DNA from: Planctomycetales bacterium 4484_123
GTDB taxonomy: Bacteria; Planctomycetota; Phycisphaerae; SM23-33
Reading direction: 5' to 3'
NCBI GenBank assembly: GCA_002049885.1
Contig: MVCS01000058.1
Location: 1-7,282, forward strand
Length of the DNA stretch: 7,282 nucleotides
Positions 1 to 5,506 of the stretch are shown piece by piece. The notes beneath the pieces are model-generated. The model was given only the letters and a program-made list of their open reading frames with translations. It was not told where the DNA came from and searched no databases. The translations under genes were made by a program, and so were the position numbers. How positions within the stretch are numbered: the stretch's first letter is position 1; each line of letters starts with the position of its first letter.

Positions 1-99
1 GCCGCGCTGGCCGAAGTACTCCAGCAAGTCGCGCATGCTGAAGCTCCGGCCTTCCATGTCGGTGTACAGCTTGGCGTCGATCGAAGGTTTCTTGAACAT
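1..99 (-). CDS. Unrecognised protein, N-terminal fragment (runs off the left edge)
   Basis: Reading the minus strand from an ATG at 99-97 gives 33 open codons to the window edge, starting MFKKPSIDAKLYTDMEG and continuing through an RDLLEYFGQRG stretch. Third codon positions are mostly G or C, as in the neighbouring genes, and the composition is balanced, with acidic, basic and aromatic residues. This supports a real gene rather than a shadow frame. The ribosome site is weak: an AAGGG lies about 13 bases upstream of the ATG. The frame stays open upstream, with another ATG at 189-187, but that extension is Arg/Gly/Ala-rich and looks non-coding, so I prefer the start at 99. No signal peptide or membrane segment is visible in this part. 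The gene is divergent from the sigma factor. I do not recognise the family and assign no function. Confidence 0.55.
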   Translation of the reverse strand, partial: MFKKPSIDAKLYTDMEGRSFSMRDLLEYFGQRG

Positions 100-205
100 G
101 GCTAGCCGTGTGCCCTTACTGCCCCCCGCCCGTGCTGATTGTAACCCGCCCGCCCGGGAGTCCGCCACCGGCCAGCGCCGCCAGCCCATCCCGCCTGAGA
201 GGGGC

Positions 206-221
206 GTTTTTCAGTTTTTCG
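206..221. repeat. Tandem GTTTTTC octamer in an AT-rich island upstream of the sigma gene
   Basis: Two copies of GTTTTTC stand head to tail at 206-212 and 214-220 with an 8-bp period. They are followed by an AT-rich TAATAAAT at 224-231. This is the only clearly AT-rich stretch in the 185-bp divergent region 100-284 and contrasts with the GC-rich surroundings. It could be part of a promoter or a binding site for a regulator of either divergent gene. I could not place a convincing -35/-10 pair with normal spacing. The repeat is seen directly; its function is inference. Confidence 0.45.
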
Positions 222-284
222 CCTAATAAATCCCAGGCCCGACCGTCGAAACTCCTGGCAGGCGCGGGCGGAAGCGGAGAGCCG

Positions 285-821
285 ATGAGCAGCCAGGGCC
301 CGGATGACAAGACGGCATGTATAGAGGCGGTGATAGGCCGGTACGAGCGCCCGCTGATGCGCTACGCTGCCCGGATCACCGGCGACCTTGAGCGCGCTCG
401 CGACATCGTGCAGGACACGTTCCTGCGGTTCCTGTCGGCTGGCGGGCCGAGAGAGGACGACCGCCTGGGGCCGTGGCTCTTTGCCGTTTGCCGGAACCGG
501 GCACTGGACGTGCTGAGAAAGGAAAGACGAATGAGCAGGCTGAGCGAGGCGCAATCCGATGCCCAGGCCAGCGGCGAGCCGGGCCCGCCGGTCATCGCCG
601 AACGGCGGGAGGTCCTCGGCAGTGTGATGGCCGCCCTGGCAGAACTGTCTGAAGGCCAGCAGGAGGTCATCCGCCTGAAGTTTCAGAACGGCTTTTCATA
701 CCGGCAAATCGCCGAGATTACCGGGCTGTCGGTCGGCAACGTCGGATTCCTGATTCACACCGCGCTGAACGCTATTCGGAGAAAGCTCCGGGCGAGCCCC
801 GGCTCCACTGGGGCCGGCTGA
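285..821 (+). CDS. RNA polymerase sigma-70 family sigma factor, ECF-like
   Basis: The product (178 residues) has only the two domains of extracytoplasmic-function sigma factors. Region 2 spans about residues 15-82. It contains RYAARITGDLERARDIVQDTF, the core-polymerase and -10 binding helices, and WLFAVCRNRALDVLRKERR. Region 4 spans about 110-170. It contains LSEGQQEVIRLKFQNGFSYR and a helix-turn-helix ending in IAEITGLSVGNVGFLIHTAL, expected to read the -35 element. A roughly 28-residue polar linker separates them. The length is normal for the group. The ATG at 285 is chosen because conserved sequence begins just after it and GGAGA (276-280) and GGAAG (270-274) lie upstream. The open frame extends back to 108, but that part is Pro/Ser/Arg-rich with no homologous look. 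The next gene begins 12 bp after the stop and encodes an anti-sigma-like membrane protein, so the two are very likely one operon. The target promoters are unknown. The family call is firm; the exact ECF subgroup is not determined. Confidence 0.93.
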   Translation: MSSQGPDDKTACIEAVIGRYERPLMRYAARITGDLERARDIVQDTFLRFLSAGGPREDDRLGPWLFAVCRNRALDVLRKERRMSRLSEAQSDAQASGEPGPPVIAERREVLGSVMAALAELSEGQQEVIRLKFQNGFSYRQIAEITGLSVGNVGFLIHTALNAIRRKLRASPGSTGAG

Positions 822-825
822 GGAG
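821..825 (+). promoter_or_regulatory. Shine-Dalgarno site overlapping the sigma-factor stop codon
   Basis: AGGAG at 821-825 shares its first base with the TGA stop (819-821) of the sigma factor and sits 8 bases before the ATG at 834. This supports the chosen start of the VWA gene and suggests coupled translation of the sigma factor and its putative regulator from one mRNA. Confidence 0.75.
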
Positions 826-833
826 ACCAAGCC

Positions 834-2723
834 ATGAGACTGAAAGAAGACGACCCCAGACTCACCGCCTACGCACTGGGCGAGCTGGACGAGGCCGAGG
901 CGGCGGCCATCGAGACCGAACTGGCCCACAACGCACCAGCCCGCCGGCGAGTCGAGGAGATTCGCCGCATAGCCAGCCAACTGCGGGTCGGCCTAGCCGC
1001 CGAACCGGCCGGGGAGCTTAGCCGGGAGCAGCGCCGGGCCATCGCCGCGGCGGCGAGAGTGCCAGGCCGCCCAAAGGCATCCAGGCCCGCCAGCAGCCGG
1101 AAGGCGGCCCGCCCGCGGATACTCCGCCGCTGGGCACCCCTGGCCGCCGCGGCGGTGATACTCATCGCCGCCGGCGCGGTCGTGCTGCCAACCCTTAGGC
1201 GCCCGACGGAACTGGCCCGGCGGGTGGTGCCGCTCGCCCGCCAGAAGGCAACGGGGGCCCCACCGCTGGACATGCCCGGCCAGACCGGAGAGGGCTTCAA
1301 TACCGAGGCCTACGACCACATCGTGGAGAACCCCTTCCTGCCGGTGAAGGACAACCCGCTGAGCACGTTTTCGATCGACGTGGACACAGCCTCGTACGCA
1401 AACGTCCGGCGCTTCCTGAACTCGGGCCGGCTCCCCCCGCCCGGGGCGGTGCGGATCGAGGAGATGATCAACTACTTCTCCTACGACTACGCCCCGCCGC
1501 GCGATGGCCGGCCGTTCGCGGTGCACGTGGATGTCGCCGGCTGTCCCTGGGCCCCCGGTCACCGGCTGGTCCGTATCGGACTGAAGGGCAGGGAAATCGC
1601 GCTGGACAAGCGGCCGGCAACCAACCTGGTGTTCCTGCTGGACGTCTCCGGGTCGATGCGGCCGCCGAACAAGCTGCCGTTGCTGAAGCGGGCGATGAAG
1701 ATGCTGGTGGAGCGGCTGGGCGAGAACGACCGTGTGGCCATCGTGGTTTACGCCGGTGCCTCCGGCCTGGTGCTGCCGTCCACCACGTGCGACAAGAAGG
1801 AAACCATCCTGGAGGCGCTGGACCGGCTGGCTGCGGGCGGGTCCACCAACGGCGGGGCCGGCATCCAACTGGCCTACAACATCGCCTCGGCCAACTTCAT
1901 CAAGGGCGGGATCAACCGCGTCATCCTGTGCACCGACGGCGACTTCAACGTGGGCGTGACCAACCGCTCCGAGCTGGTGAGGCTGATCGAGAAGAAGGCC
2001 AGGACCGGCGTCTTCCTGAGCGTGCTGGGCTTCGGCATGGGCAACTACAAGGACTCCACCCTCGAAAAGCTCGCGGACAAGGGCAACGGCAATTACGCCT
2101 ATATCGACACCATCAGCGAGGCTCGCAAGGTCCTCATCAAACAGATGGCCGGCACGCTGATCACCATCGCCAAGGACGTCAAGATCCAGGTGGAGTTCAA
2201 CCCCGCCCGGGTCGCCCGCTACCGCCTCATCGGCTACGAGAACCGCCTGCTGCGCAAGGAGGACTTCAACGACGACACCAAGGACGCCGGCGAGATCGGC
2301 GCAGGGCACACAGTGACCGCACTCTACGAGATCGTCCCCGTCGGGGCGGAGCCGGCCAGCCGGCCCGAGGTGGACCCGCTGAAGTACCAGCGGCCGGGCC
2401 AACTCTCCGAGGCCGCCTCATCCGGCGAGCTGCTGACCGTCAAGCTCCGCTACAAACTGCCCGACGGCGACAAGAGCACGCTGATGACCCGGCCCATCGT
2501 TGACCGCGGGATGAAGTTCGCCGAGGCCCCGCAAGACTTCCGCTTCGCCGCCGCGGTGGCCGCCTTCGGCATGATCCTGCGGGACTCGAAGTACAAGGGC
2601 AACTACAGCCTCGAGGCAGTAGCCGAACTGGCCGCCGCCAGCGTCGGCCGGGACCCCCACGGATATCGCGCGGAGTTCGTCAAGCTGGTCAAGACCGCTC
2701 GCTCGCTGAAGACCGGGCAGTGA
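834..2723 (+). CDS. Membrane-anchored anti-sigma-like protein with YfbK-type von Willebrand A domain
   Basis: The 629-residue product has four parts. Residues 1-55 (DPRLTAYALGELDEAEAAAIE onward) resemble the N-termini of anti-sigma factors, but they contain no cysteine, so this is not the zinc-binding type. After a basic stretch (residues 80-99) comes one membrane helix at about 100-119; the positive charge before it predicts N-terminus in, C-terminus out. Residues about 164-221 match the vWF_A N-terminal module of YfbK proteins (VENPFLPVKDNPLSTFSIDV). The VWA domain (about 262-435) keeps a full MIDAS: D270, S272 and S274 in DVSGSM, T338 in GGSTNGG, and D368 in CTDGD. Residues about 440-625 fit the DUF3520 C-terminal domain of the family. 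The gene sits 12 bp behind the sigma gene. The inferred role is a transmembrane regulator of that sigma factor, with the VWA domain sensing a ligand or protein partner outside the membrane. Domain calls are strong; the regulatory role is inferred from architecture and operon. Confidence 0.9.
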   Translation: MRLKEDDPRLTAYALGELDEAEAAAIETELAHNAPARRRVEEIRRIASQLRVGLAAEPAGELSREQRRAIAAAARVPGRPKASRPASSRKAARPRILRRWAPLAAAAVILIAAGAVVLPTLRRPTELARRVVPLARQKATGAPPLDMPGQTGEGFNTEAYDHIVENPFLPVKDNPLSTFSIDVDTASYANVRRFLNSGRLPPPGAVRIEEMINYFSYDYAPPRDGRPFAVHVDVAGCPWAPGHRLVRIGLKGREIALDKRPATNLVFLLDVSGSMRPPNKLPLLKRAMKMLVERLGENDRVAIVVYAGASGLVLPSTTCDKKETILEALDRLAAGGSTNGGAGIQLAYNIASANFIKGGINRVILCTDGDFNVGVTNRSELVRLIEKKARTGVFLSVLGFGMGNYKDSTLEKLADKGNGNYAYIDTISEARKVLIKQMAGTLITIAKDVKIQVEFNPARVARYRLIGYENRLLRKEDFNDDTKDAGEIGAGHTVTALYEIVPVGAEPASRPEVDPLKYQRPGQLSEAASSGELLTVKLRYKLPDGDKSTLMTRPIVDRGMKFAEAPQDFRFAAAVAAFGMILRDSKYKGNYSLEAVAELAAASVGRDPHGYRAEFVKLVKTARSLKTGQ

Positions 2724-2743
2724 ACCACGCCGCTGCCCGGTCT
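2710..2743 (+). terminator. Perfect 11-bp hairpin spanning the stop codon of the VWA gene
   Basis: AGACCGGGCAG at 2710-2720 is the exact reverse complement of CTGCCCGGTCT at 2733-2743. The loop is TGAACCACGCCG and begins with the stop codon. The stem is GC-rich and should fold stably in the mRNA. No U-tract follows (GTCCGAGCCCTC), so it is not a textbook intrinsic terminator. It may be a U-less terminator or a 3'-end stabiliser, or it may simply pause ribosomes at the stop. The inverted repeat is seen directly; the role is inferred. Confidence 0.45.
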
Positions 2744-2844
2744 GTCCGAGCCCTCTGCACCCACCGCCTCGCATCCCATCGACCGGCACGAAACGGCCTG
2801 GGGCCACCCGCGCCCCCGCCGCGCCCGGCAGCGGACAAAGCCCC

Positions 2845-2871
2845 TTGTCGTTGCTTACCGGGCCCAATAGT
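2845..2871 (+). promoter_or_regulatory. Weak candidate promoter for the GNAT-oxidoreductase gene
   Basis: In the 188-bp gap between the VWA gene and the GTG start at 2912, TTGTCG (2845-2850) and AATAGT (2866-2871) resemble -35 and -10 hexamers with 15-bp spacing. The spacing is short and both matches are partial. The location, about 40 bases before the start codon, is suitable. This is a guess that sequence alone cannot confirm. Confidence 0.18.
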
Positions 2872-2897
2872 GTGAAGACCGGCCGTCTGGTTCCATG

Positions 2898-2903
2898 AAA
2901 GGG
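2898..2903 (+). promoter_or_regulatory. Ribosome binding site that decides the GTG start
   Basis: AAAGGG at 2898-2903 lies 8 bases before the GTG at 2912. The next in-frame ATG, at 2927, would be 23 bases away and has no closer purine-rich site. The GTG is therefore taken as the start of the fusion gene. Confidence 0.55.
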
Positions 2904-2911
2904 CCCCTGCC

Positions 2912-4594
2912 GTGCAGCAACTGGCGATGGTGCACACGAACCCGGCGAGCATCGCCCCGCCCCCGGTTCACGAGGGCGTGGTGCTGCGGACCTATTACAA
3001 AGGCATCGAGCAGGCCTGGGCGGAGGTCGTCAACAGCACCGACCTGGGCGGCGATTACGACGCCTCCAAGGTGCGGCGCTTCCTGACCGAGCGGGCCCAA
3101 TTCGACCGTCACGGCCTGTTCCTGGCACTGGACGCAGCCACCGGCGAGCCGCTGGCGACCGCCTGCGCCTGGCGGGGCTTCTTCGCTGGCCGGGTCCGCC
3201 CCGCCCTGCACATGGTCGCCGCCAAGCCCCAGGCCCGCGGGCGCGGGCTGGGCAAGCTTCTCTGCCAGGCGGTGCTGCACCACCTTGCCGGCCAGGGCGA
3301 GCGCGAGGTGGTGCTGCGCACCGACGATCACCGCATCCCGGCCATCGCCACGTACCTCTCGCTGGGCTTCCTGCCGATGCGGTACCACGGCGGCGAAGAC
3401 CACGGCCGGCGCTGGCGGGACGTCTTCGCCAGGCTTCCACAGCGGTACCACCCGCTACGTTTCTCCGGCCCAGGCAGGCCGATACGGGTGGCCGTGTACG
3501 GGCTGCGGCGCGGGGCGCACCTGGCCCAGTGGCTGGGCGGGCACCCCGCCGGCCAGGTCGTCGCCGGCTGCGACGCCGACCAGCGACGCCGGGTCGAGTT
3601 CGCCGAGCGCTTCGACGGCCCCACCGTGGTGGCCGATTACGCCGCCCTGCTCGAACAGGACGCCGACGCCGTCATCGTCGCCAACGACTGCCCGGAGCAC
3701 GCCCCGGCCGCCGTCGCCGCGCTGCGGGCCGGCAGGTGTGTCCTCTCGGAGGTCACCGCCTTTCATACGCTGGCCCAGGGCGTGGAGCTGGTGGAGGCAG
3801 TGGAGCAGACGGGCCTGTCCTACATGATGGCCGAGAACTGCCTGTACACCAACGCCGCCATGGAGCTGGCCCACCTCGCCTGCGAGGGCAGGCTGGGGGC
3901 CCTGCAATACGCCGAGGGCGACTACGTGCACGACATCCGCCACCTGATGATGGCCGGAGACAAGGTCCACTGGCGGGGCTGGATGCCCCCGCTGTACTAC
4001 TGCACCCACCCGCTGGGTCCCGTCCTTCGTGCCGCCCGCGTCCGGCCCCGGCGCGTGGTGGGCATGCACACCGGCTGCCGACTGGACGGCACGGCCGGCG
4101 GCATCGACATGGGCGCCGTGCTCATCCGTGCCACCGGCGGAGGCGTGGTGCGAGTCGCCGCCGCCTTCGCCGTCAACCGCGAGCCCCAGAGCCTGTGGCT
4201 GTGCTACTACGGCACCAGGGCCTCGATGGAAACGGACCGCTGGACCGACGCCGTGCACCTTTGCGACCCCCAGGCCAAGCACGCCGCCGGCCCGGTCAGC
4301 TACCGCCCCACCGGCAGGGAAGGCCGGGGTGGCCCCAGCGGCGGCCACGGCGGGGCCGACCCCAGGATGATGCAGTACTGGATCGAGTCGGTGGCCAACG
4401 GCCTGGCCTCGCCCATCGACGTATACGAGTCAGCCGACATGACCCTGCCGGGCATCCTCGGCCACCGCTCCAGCGTCAGCGGCAACGCCCCCATCGAGGT
4501 GCCCGACCTGGGCGACCCCAATGTCCGCGATGGCCTCCGCAACGACCGCGCCCGGCCCGACCCGAACGACCCCCGCCGACTCATCGAGGATTAG
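2912..4594 (+). CDS. Fusion of GNAT N-acetyltransferase and Gfo/Idh/MocA-type oxidoreductase
   Basis: The 560-residue product joins two enzyme families. Residues about 20-178 form a GNAT acetyltransferase: the acetyl-CoA pyrophosphate loop is ARGRGLGKLL (108-117), followed by the late motif AIATYLSLGFLPMRY (144-158). Residues about 190-530 look like a Gfo/Idh/MocA oxidoreductase. IRVAVYGLRRGAHLAQWL starts a Rossmann fold, DADAVIVANDCPEHAPAAVA (250-269) and LRAGRCVLSEVTAF (271-284) follow, and the substrate domain includes AENCLY (307-312) and GDYVHDIRH (336-344). The usual catalytic Glu-Lys-Pro is replaced by Glu-Val-Thr (280-282), and the nucleotide loop has only two of the usual glycines (G197, G201). 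A Gly-rich insert lies at about 468-482. The linker between the two halves is short (about 179-190), and I see no stop or ribosome site between them. Related oxidoreductases act on sugars or cyclitols; here the substrate and the acetyl acceptor are unknown. The gene appears to be transcribed alone. Family calls are strong; activity of the oxidoreductase half is uncertain. Confidence 0.88.
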   Translation: MQQLAMVHTNPASIAPPPVHEGVVLRTYYKGIEQAWAEVVNSTDLGGDYDASKVRRFLTERAQFDRHGLFLALDAATGEPLATACAWRGFFAGRVRPALHMVAAKPQARGRGLGKLLCQAVLHHLAGQGEREVVLRTDDHRIPAIATYLSLGFLPMRYHGGEDHGRRWRDVFARLPQRYHPLRFSGPGRPIRVAVYGLRRGAHLAQWLGGHPAGQVVAGCDADQRRRVEFAERFDGPTVVADYAALLEQDADAVIVANDCPEHAPAAVAALRAGRCVLSEVTAFHTLAQGVELVEAVEQTGLSYMMAENCLYTNAAMELAHLACEGRLGALQYAEGDYVHDIRHLMMAGDKVHWRGWMPPLYYCTHPLGPVLRAARVRPRRVVGMHTGCRLDGTAGGIDMGAVLIRATGGGVVRVAAAFAVNREPQSLWLCYYGTRASMETDRWTDAVHLCDPQAKHAAGPVSYRPTGREGRGGPSGGHGGADPRMMQYWIESVANGLASPIDVYESADMTLPGILGHRSSVSGNAPIEVPDLGDPNVRDGLRNDRARPDPNDPRRLIED

Positions 4595-4659
4595 GCCCCC
4601 CTGGCGCGACTCCGCCCCGACCGCCCACGACAACCCCCGCCGGCAGTCGGTCCGCGGCG

Positions 4660-5031
4660 TCAGTCTTCCATGGGTTCGGGGATGAAGCGCAGGGCCTCGC
4701 CGACGGCACCGGCGGCCTTGAGGGCCTCGGCCAGATGCTTGCGGGCGGCGGCATTGCTGGGATCGGCGTCGAGGCAGCACTGATAGTAGTAGATGGCCTG
4801 CTCGTAGGACTTCTCGGCGTGGTGGATCCGCGCCATGTAGAACAGGGCCAGCGGATGGGAGGGGCTGCGGTCCAGGGCACGGCCCAGGAGAACCTTGGCG
4901 CGATCCACCCGCCCCACCTGAAAGTCCGCCACGGCGCGGTTGACCAGTTCATCCGTCGAGGGCCCGCCGCAGCCCGTGAGCACCGCCGCGGCCAACGCAC
5001 CCGCCAGCAGCATCACGGCCAGTTGCCTCAT
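4660..5031 (-). CDS. Small tetratricopeptide-repeat lipoprotein
   Basis: The product is 123 residues. It begins MRQLAVMLLAGALAAAVLTGC, a lipoprotein signal peptide with lipobox LTGC, so Cys21 should be lipidated and the protein membrane-anchored outside the cytoplasm. The rest is about three TPR-like helix pairs: residues 27-60 (DELVNRAVADFQVGRVDRAK), 61-94 (LALFYMARIHHAEKSYEQAI, then DADPSNA) and 95-118 (AARKHLAEALKAAG). TPRs usually bind other proteins; no catalytic motif is present. The ATG at 5031 is chosen over the frame-open start at 5085. It begins the signal peptide exactly and has GGGGAG at 5044-5039 on the minus strand, 7 bases upstream. The gene is convergent with the GNAT-oxidoreductase (65 bp between stops) and divergent from the phosphoesterase gene (76 bp between starts). 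The lipoprotein call is firm; the partner and process are unknown. Confidence 0.88.
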   Translation of the reverse strand: MRQLAVMLLAGALAAAVLTGCGGPSTDELVNRAVADFQVGRVDRAKVLLGRALDRSPSHPLALFYMARIHHAEKSYEQAIYYYQCCLDADPSNAAARKHLAEALKAAGAVGEALRFIPEPMED

Positions 5032-5093
5032 GGTTCCGCTCCCCAGCTCCGGCGCCGAAAGACCGCACTCTGTCCCGATGCACAAACGGCGCC

Positions 5094-5102
5094 TAGTATG
5101 TT
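5094..5102 (+). promoter_or_regulatory. Possible -10 element placing the transcript start at the phosphoesterase start codon
   Basis: TAGTAT (5094-5099) and the overlapping TATGTT (5097-5102) each match four of six bases of a -10 hexamer. They lie directly before the ATG at 5108, which has no purine-rich ribosome site upstream. A start of transcription about 7 bases downstream would give a leaderless or nearly leaderless mRNA. No good -35 box is visible, so the call is weak. Confidence 0.2.
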
Positions 5103-5107
5103 ATGCG

Positions 5108-5506
5108 ATGGAGCGCCGCTTTGTCATCCAATTGCACACCACCGCCGGGGGCCGGCACTACGACCTGATGCTCCAGGCCGGCAAGGCCCTGGCCACCTGG
5201 CGGCTGGAGACCCTGCCGGCTGAGCTGGGCCCCGGCCAACACGTCGAGGCCATAGCCTTGCCGGACCATCGGCTGGCCTACCTCGACTACGAAGGGCCCA
5301 TCAGCCGGGGACGCGGCTCGGTCCGCATCGTCGAGACGGGCAGTTATCGCCTGGAAGCGCAGGAAGAAGGCTGCTGGCGCTTCGAGTTGCTCGGCCGGAA
5401 TTTCGACGGCCAATTCATCCTCCGCCGGCTGGCCGGCGAGCGCTGGTCGCTCCAGCGCCTCGACGCTCCACCGGCACCACATGAAGCGTCAGCCGACCCT
5501 CGGTGA
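5108..5506 (+). CDS. Stand-alone LigD-type 3'-phosphoesterase domain protein (DNA polymerase ligase N-terminal family)
   Basis: The 132-residue product matches the phosphoesterase (PE) domain found at the N-terminus of bacterial LigD, which trims 3' ends during Ku-dependent end joining. Residues 5-22 (FVIQLH, then RHYDLML) correspond to the LigD VIQ-H...LHYD metal-binding segment, giving Q8, H10, H17 and D19. Residues 30-33 (TWRL) match the SWAV strand. Residues 52-64 (PDHRLAYLDYEGP) match the DHPLEYLDFEG segment, with H54, Y58 and E62. The C-terminal part (GSVRIVETGSYRLE, then GQFILRRL) follows the domain's beta strands. Differences from canonical LigD: one extra residue between the two histidines, Met21 where LigD has Arg, and no N-terminal Arg-Asp segment. 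No polymerase or ligase domain is attached and no Ku gene is in view. ATG 5108 is chosen because homology starts at once; ATG 5078 is an alternative. The last 92 bases overlap the convergent gene. The family call is good; catalytic activity is not assured. Confidence 0.82.
   Translation: MERRFVIQLHTTAGGRHYDLMLQAGKALATWRLETLPAELGPGQHVEAIALPDHRLAYLDYEGPISRGRGSVRIVETGSYRLEAQEEGCWRFELLGRNFDGQFILRRLAGERWSLQRLDAPPAPHEASADPR
5415..5506. other. 92-bp convergent overlap of two coding regions
   Basis: The plus-strand phosphoesterase gene ends at 5506, while the minus-strand membrane-protein gene ends at 5415, so their 3' ends share 92 bp. On the plus strand the overlap encodes the last strand of the PE domain plus a tail. 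On the minus strand it encodes the end of the protein, including the RRGAGATSARRPAGGG tail. Both frames have their own stops at the stated positions. Confidence 0.7.

Noticed and set aside
108..284. Extended N-terminus for the sigma factor from an ATG at 108
   Set aside because: The added 59 residues are Pro/Ser/Arg-rich and include the AT-rich island. Sigma region 2 begins after the ATG at 285, which has purine-rich sites in front.
993..2402. 469-codon open frame on the minus strand antisense to the VWA gene
   Set aside because: It lies wholly opposite a gene with clear domains. Its product is rich in His, Gln, Arg and Val runs with no recognisable domain, as expected for a shadow frame in GC-rich DNA.
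2834..2849. GACAA/TTGTC inverted repeat in the gap before the fusion gene
   Set aside because: Only five paired bases with a six-base loop and no further context; expected by chance.
2895..3086. Small ORF starting at ATG 2895
   Set aside because: It is in another frame, overlaps the GNAT domain, and gives an Arg/Ser/Pro-rich product. The AAAGGG site serves the GTG at 2912.
3455..4348. 297-codon minus-strand frame opposite the oxidoreductase half
   Set aside because: Gly/Val/His-rich shadow of a gene with recognisable domains on the other strand.
4595..4659. Searched for a bidirectional terminator between the convergent fusion and lipoprotein genes
   Set aside because: Only short GC-rich complementary bits (CGCCG/CGGCG) and no U-tract; not enough to call a terminator.
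5032..5085. Upstream start at 5085 for the TPR lipoprotein
   Set aside because: It would put 18 extra residues before a complete lipoprotein signal peptide, whereas ATG 5031 has a good ribosome site at 7 bases.
3529..5223. 564-codon plus-strand frame across the oxidoreductase and lipoprotein genes
   Set aside because: The translation is dominated by Arg, Pro and Gly, runs through two real genes on opposite strands, and has no domain.
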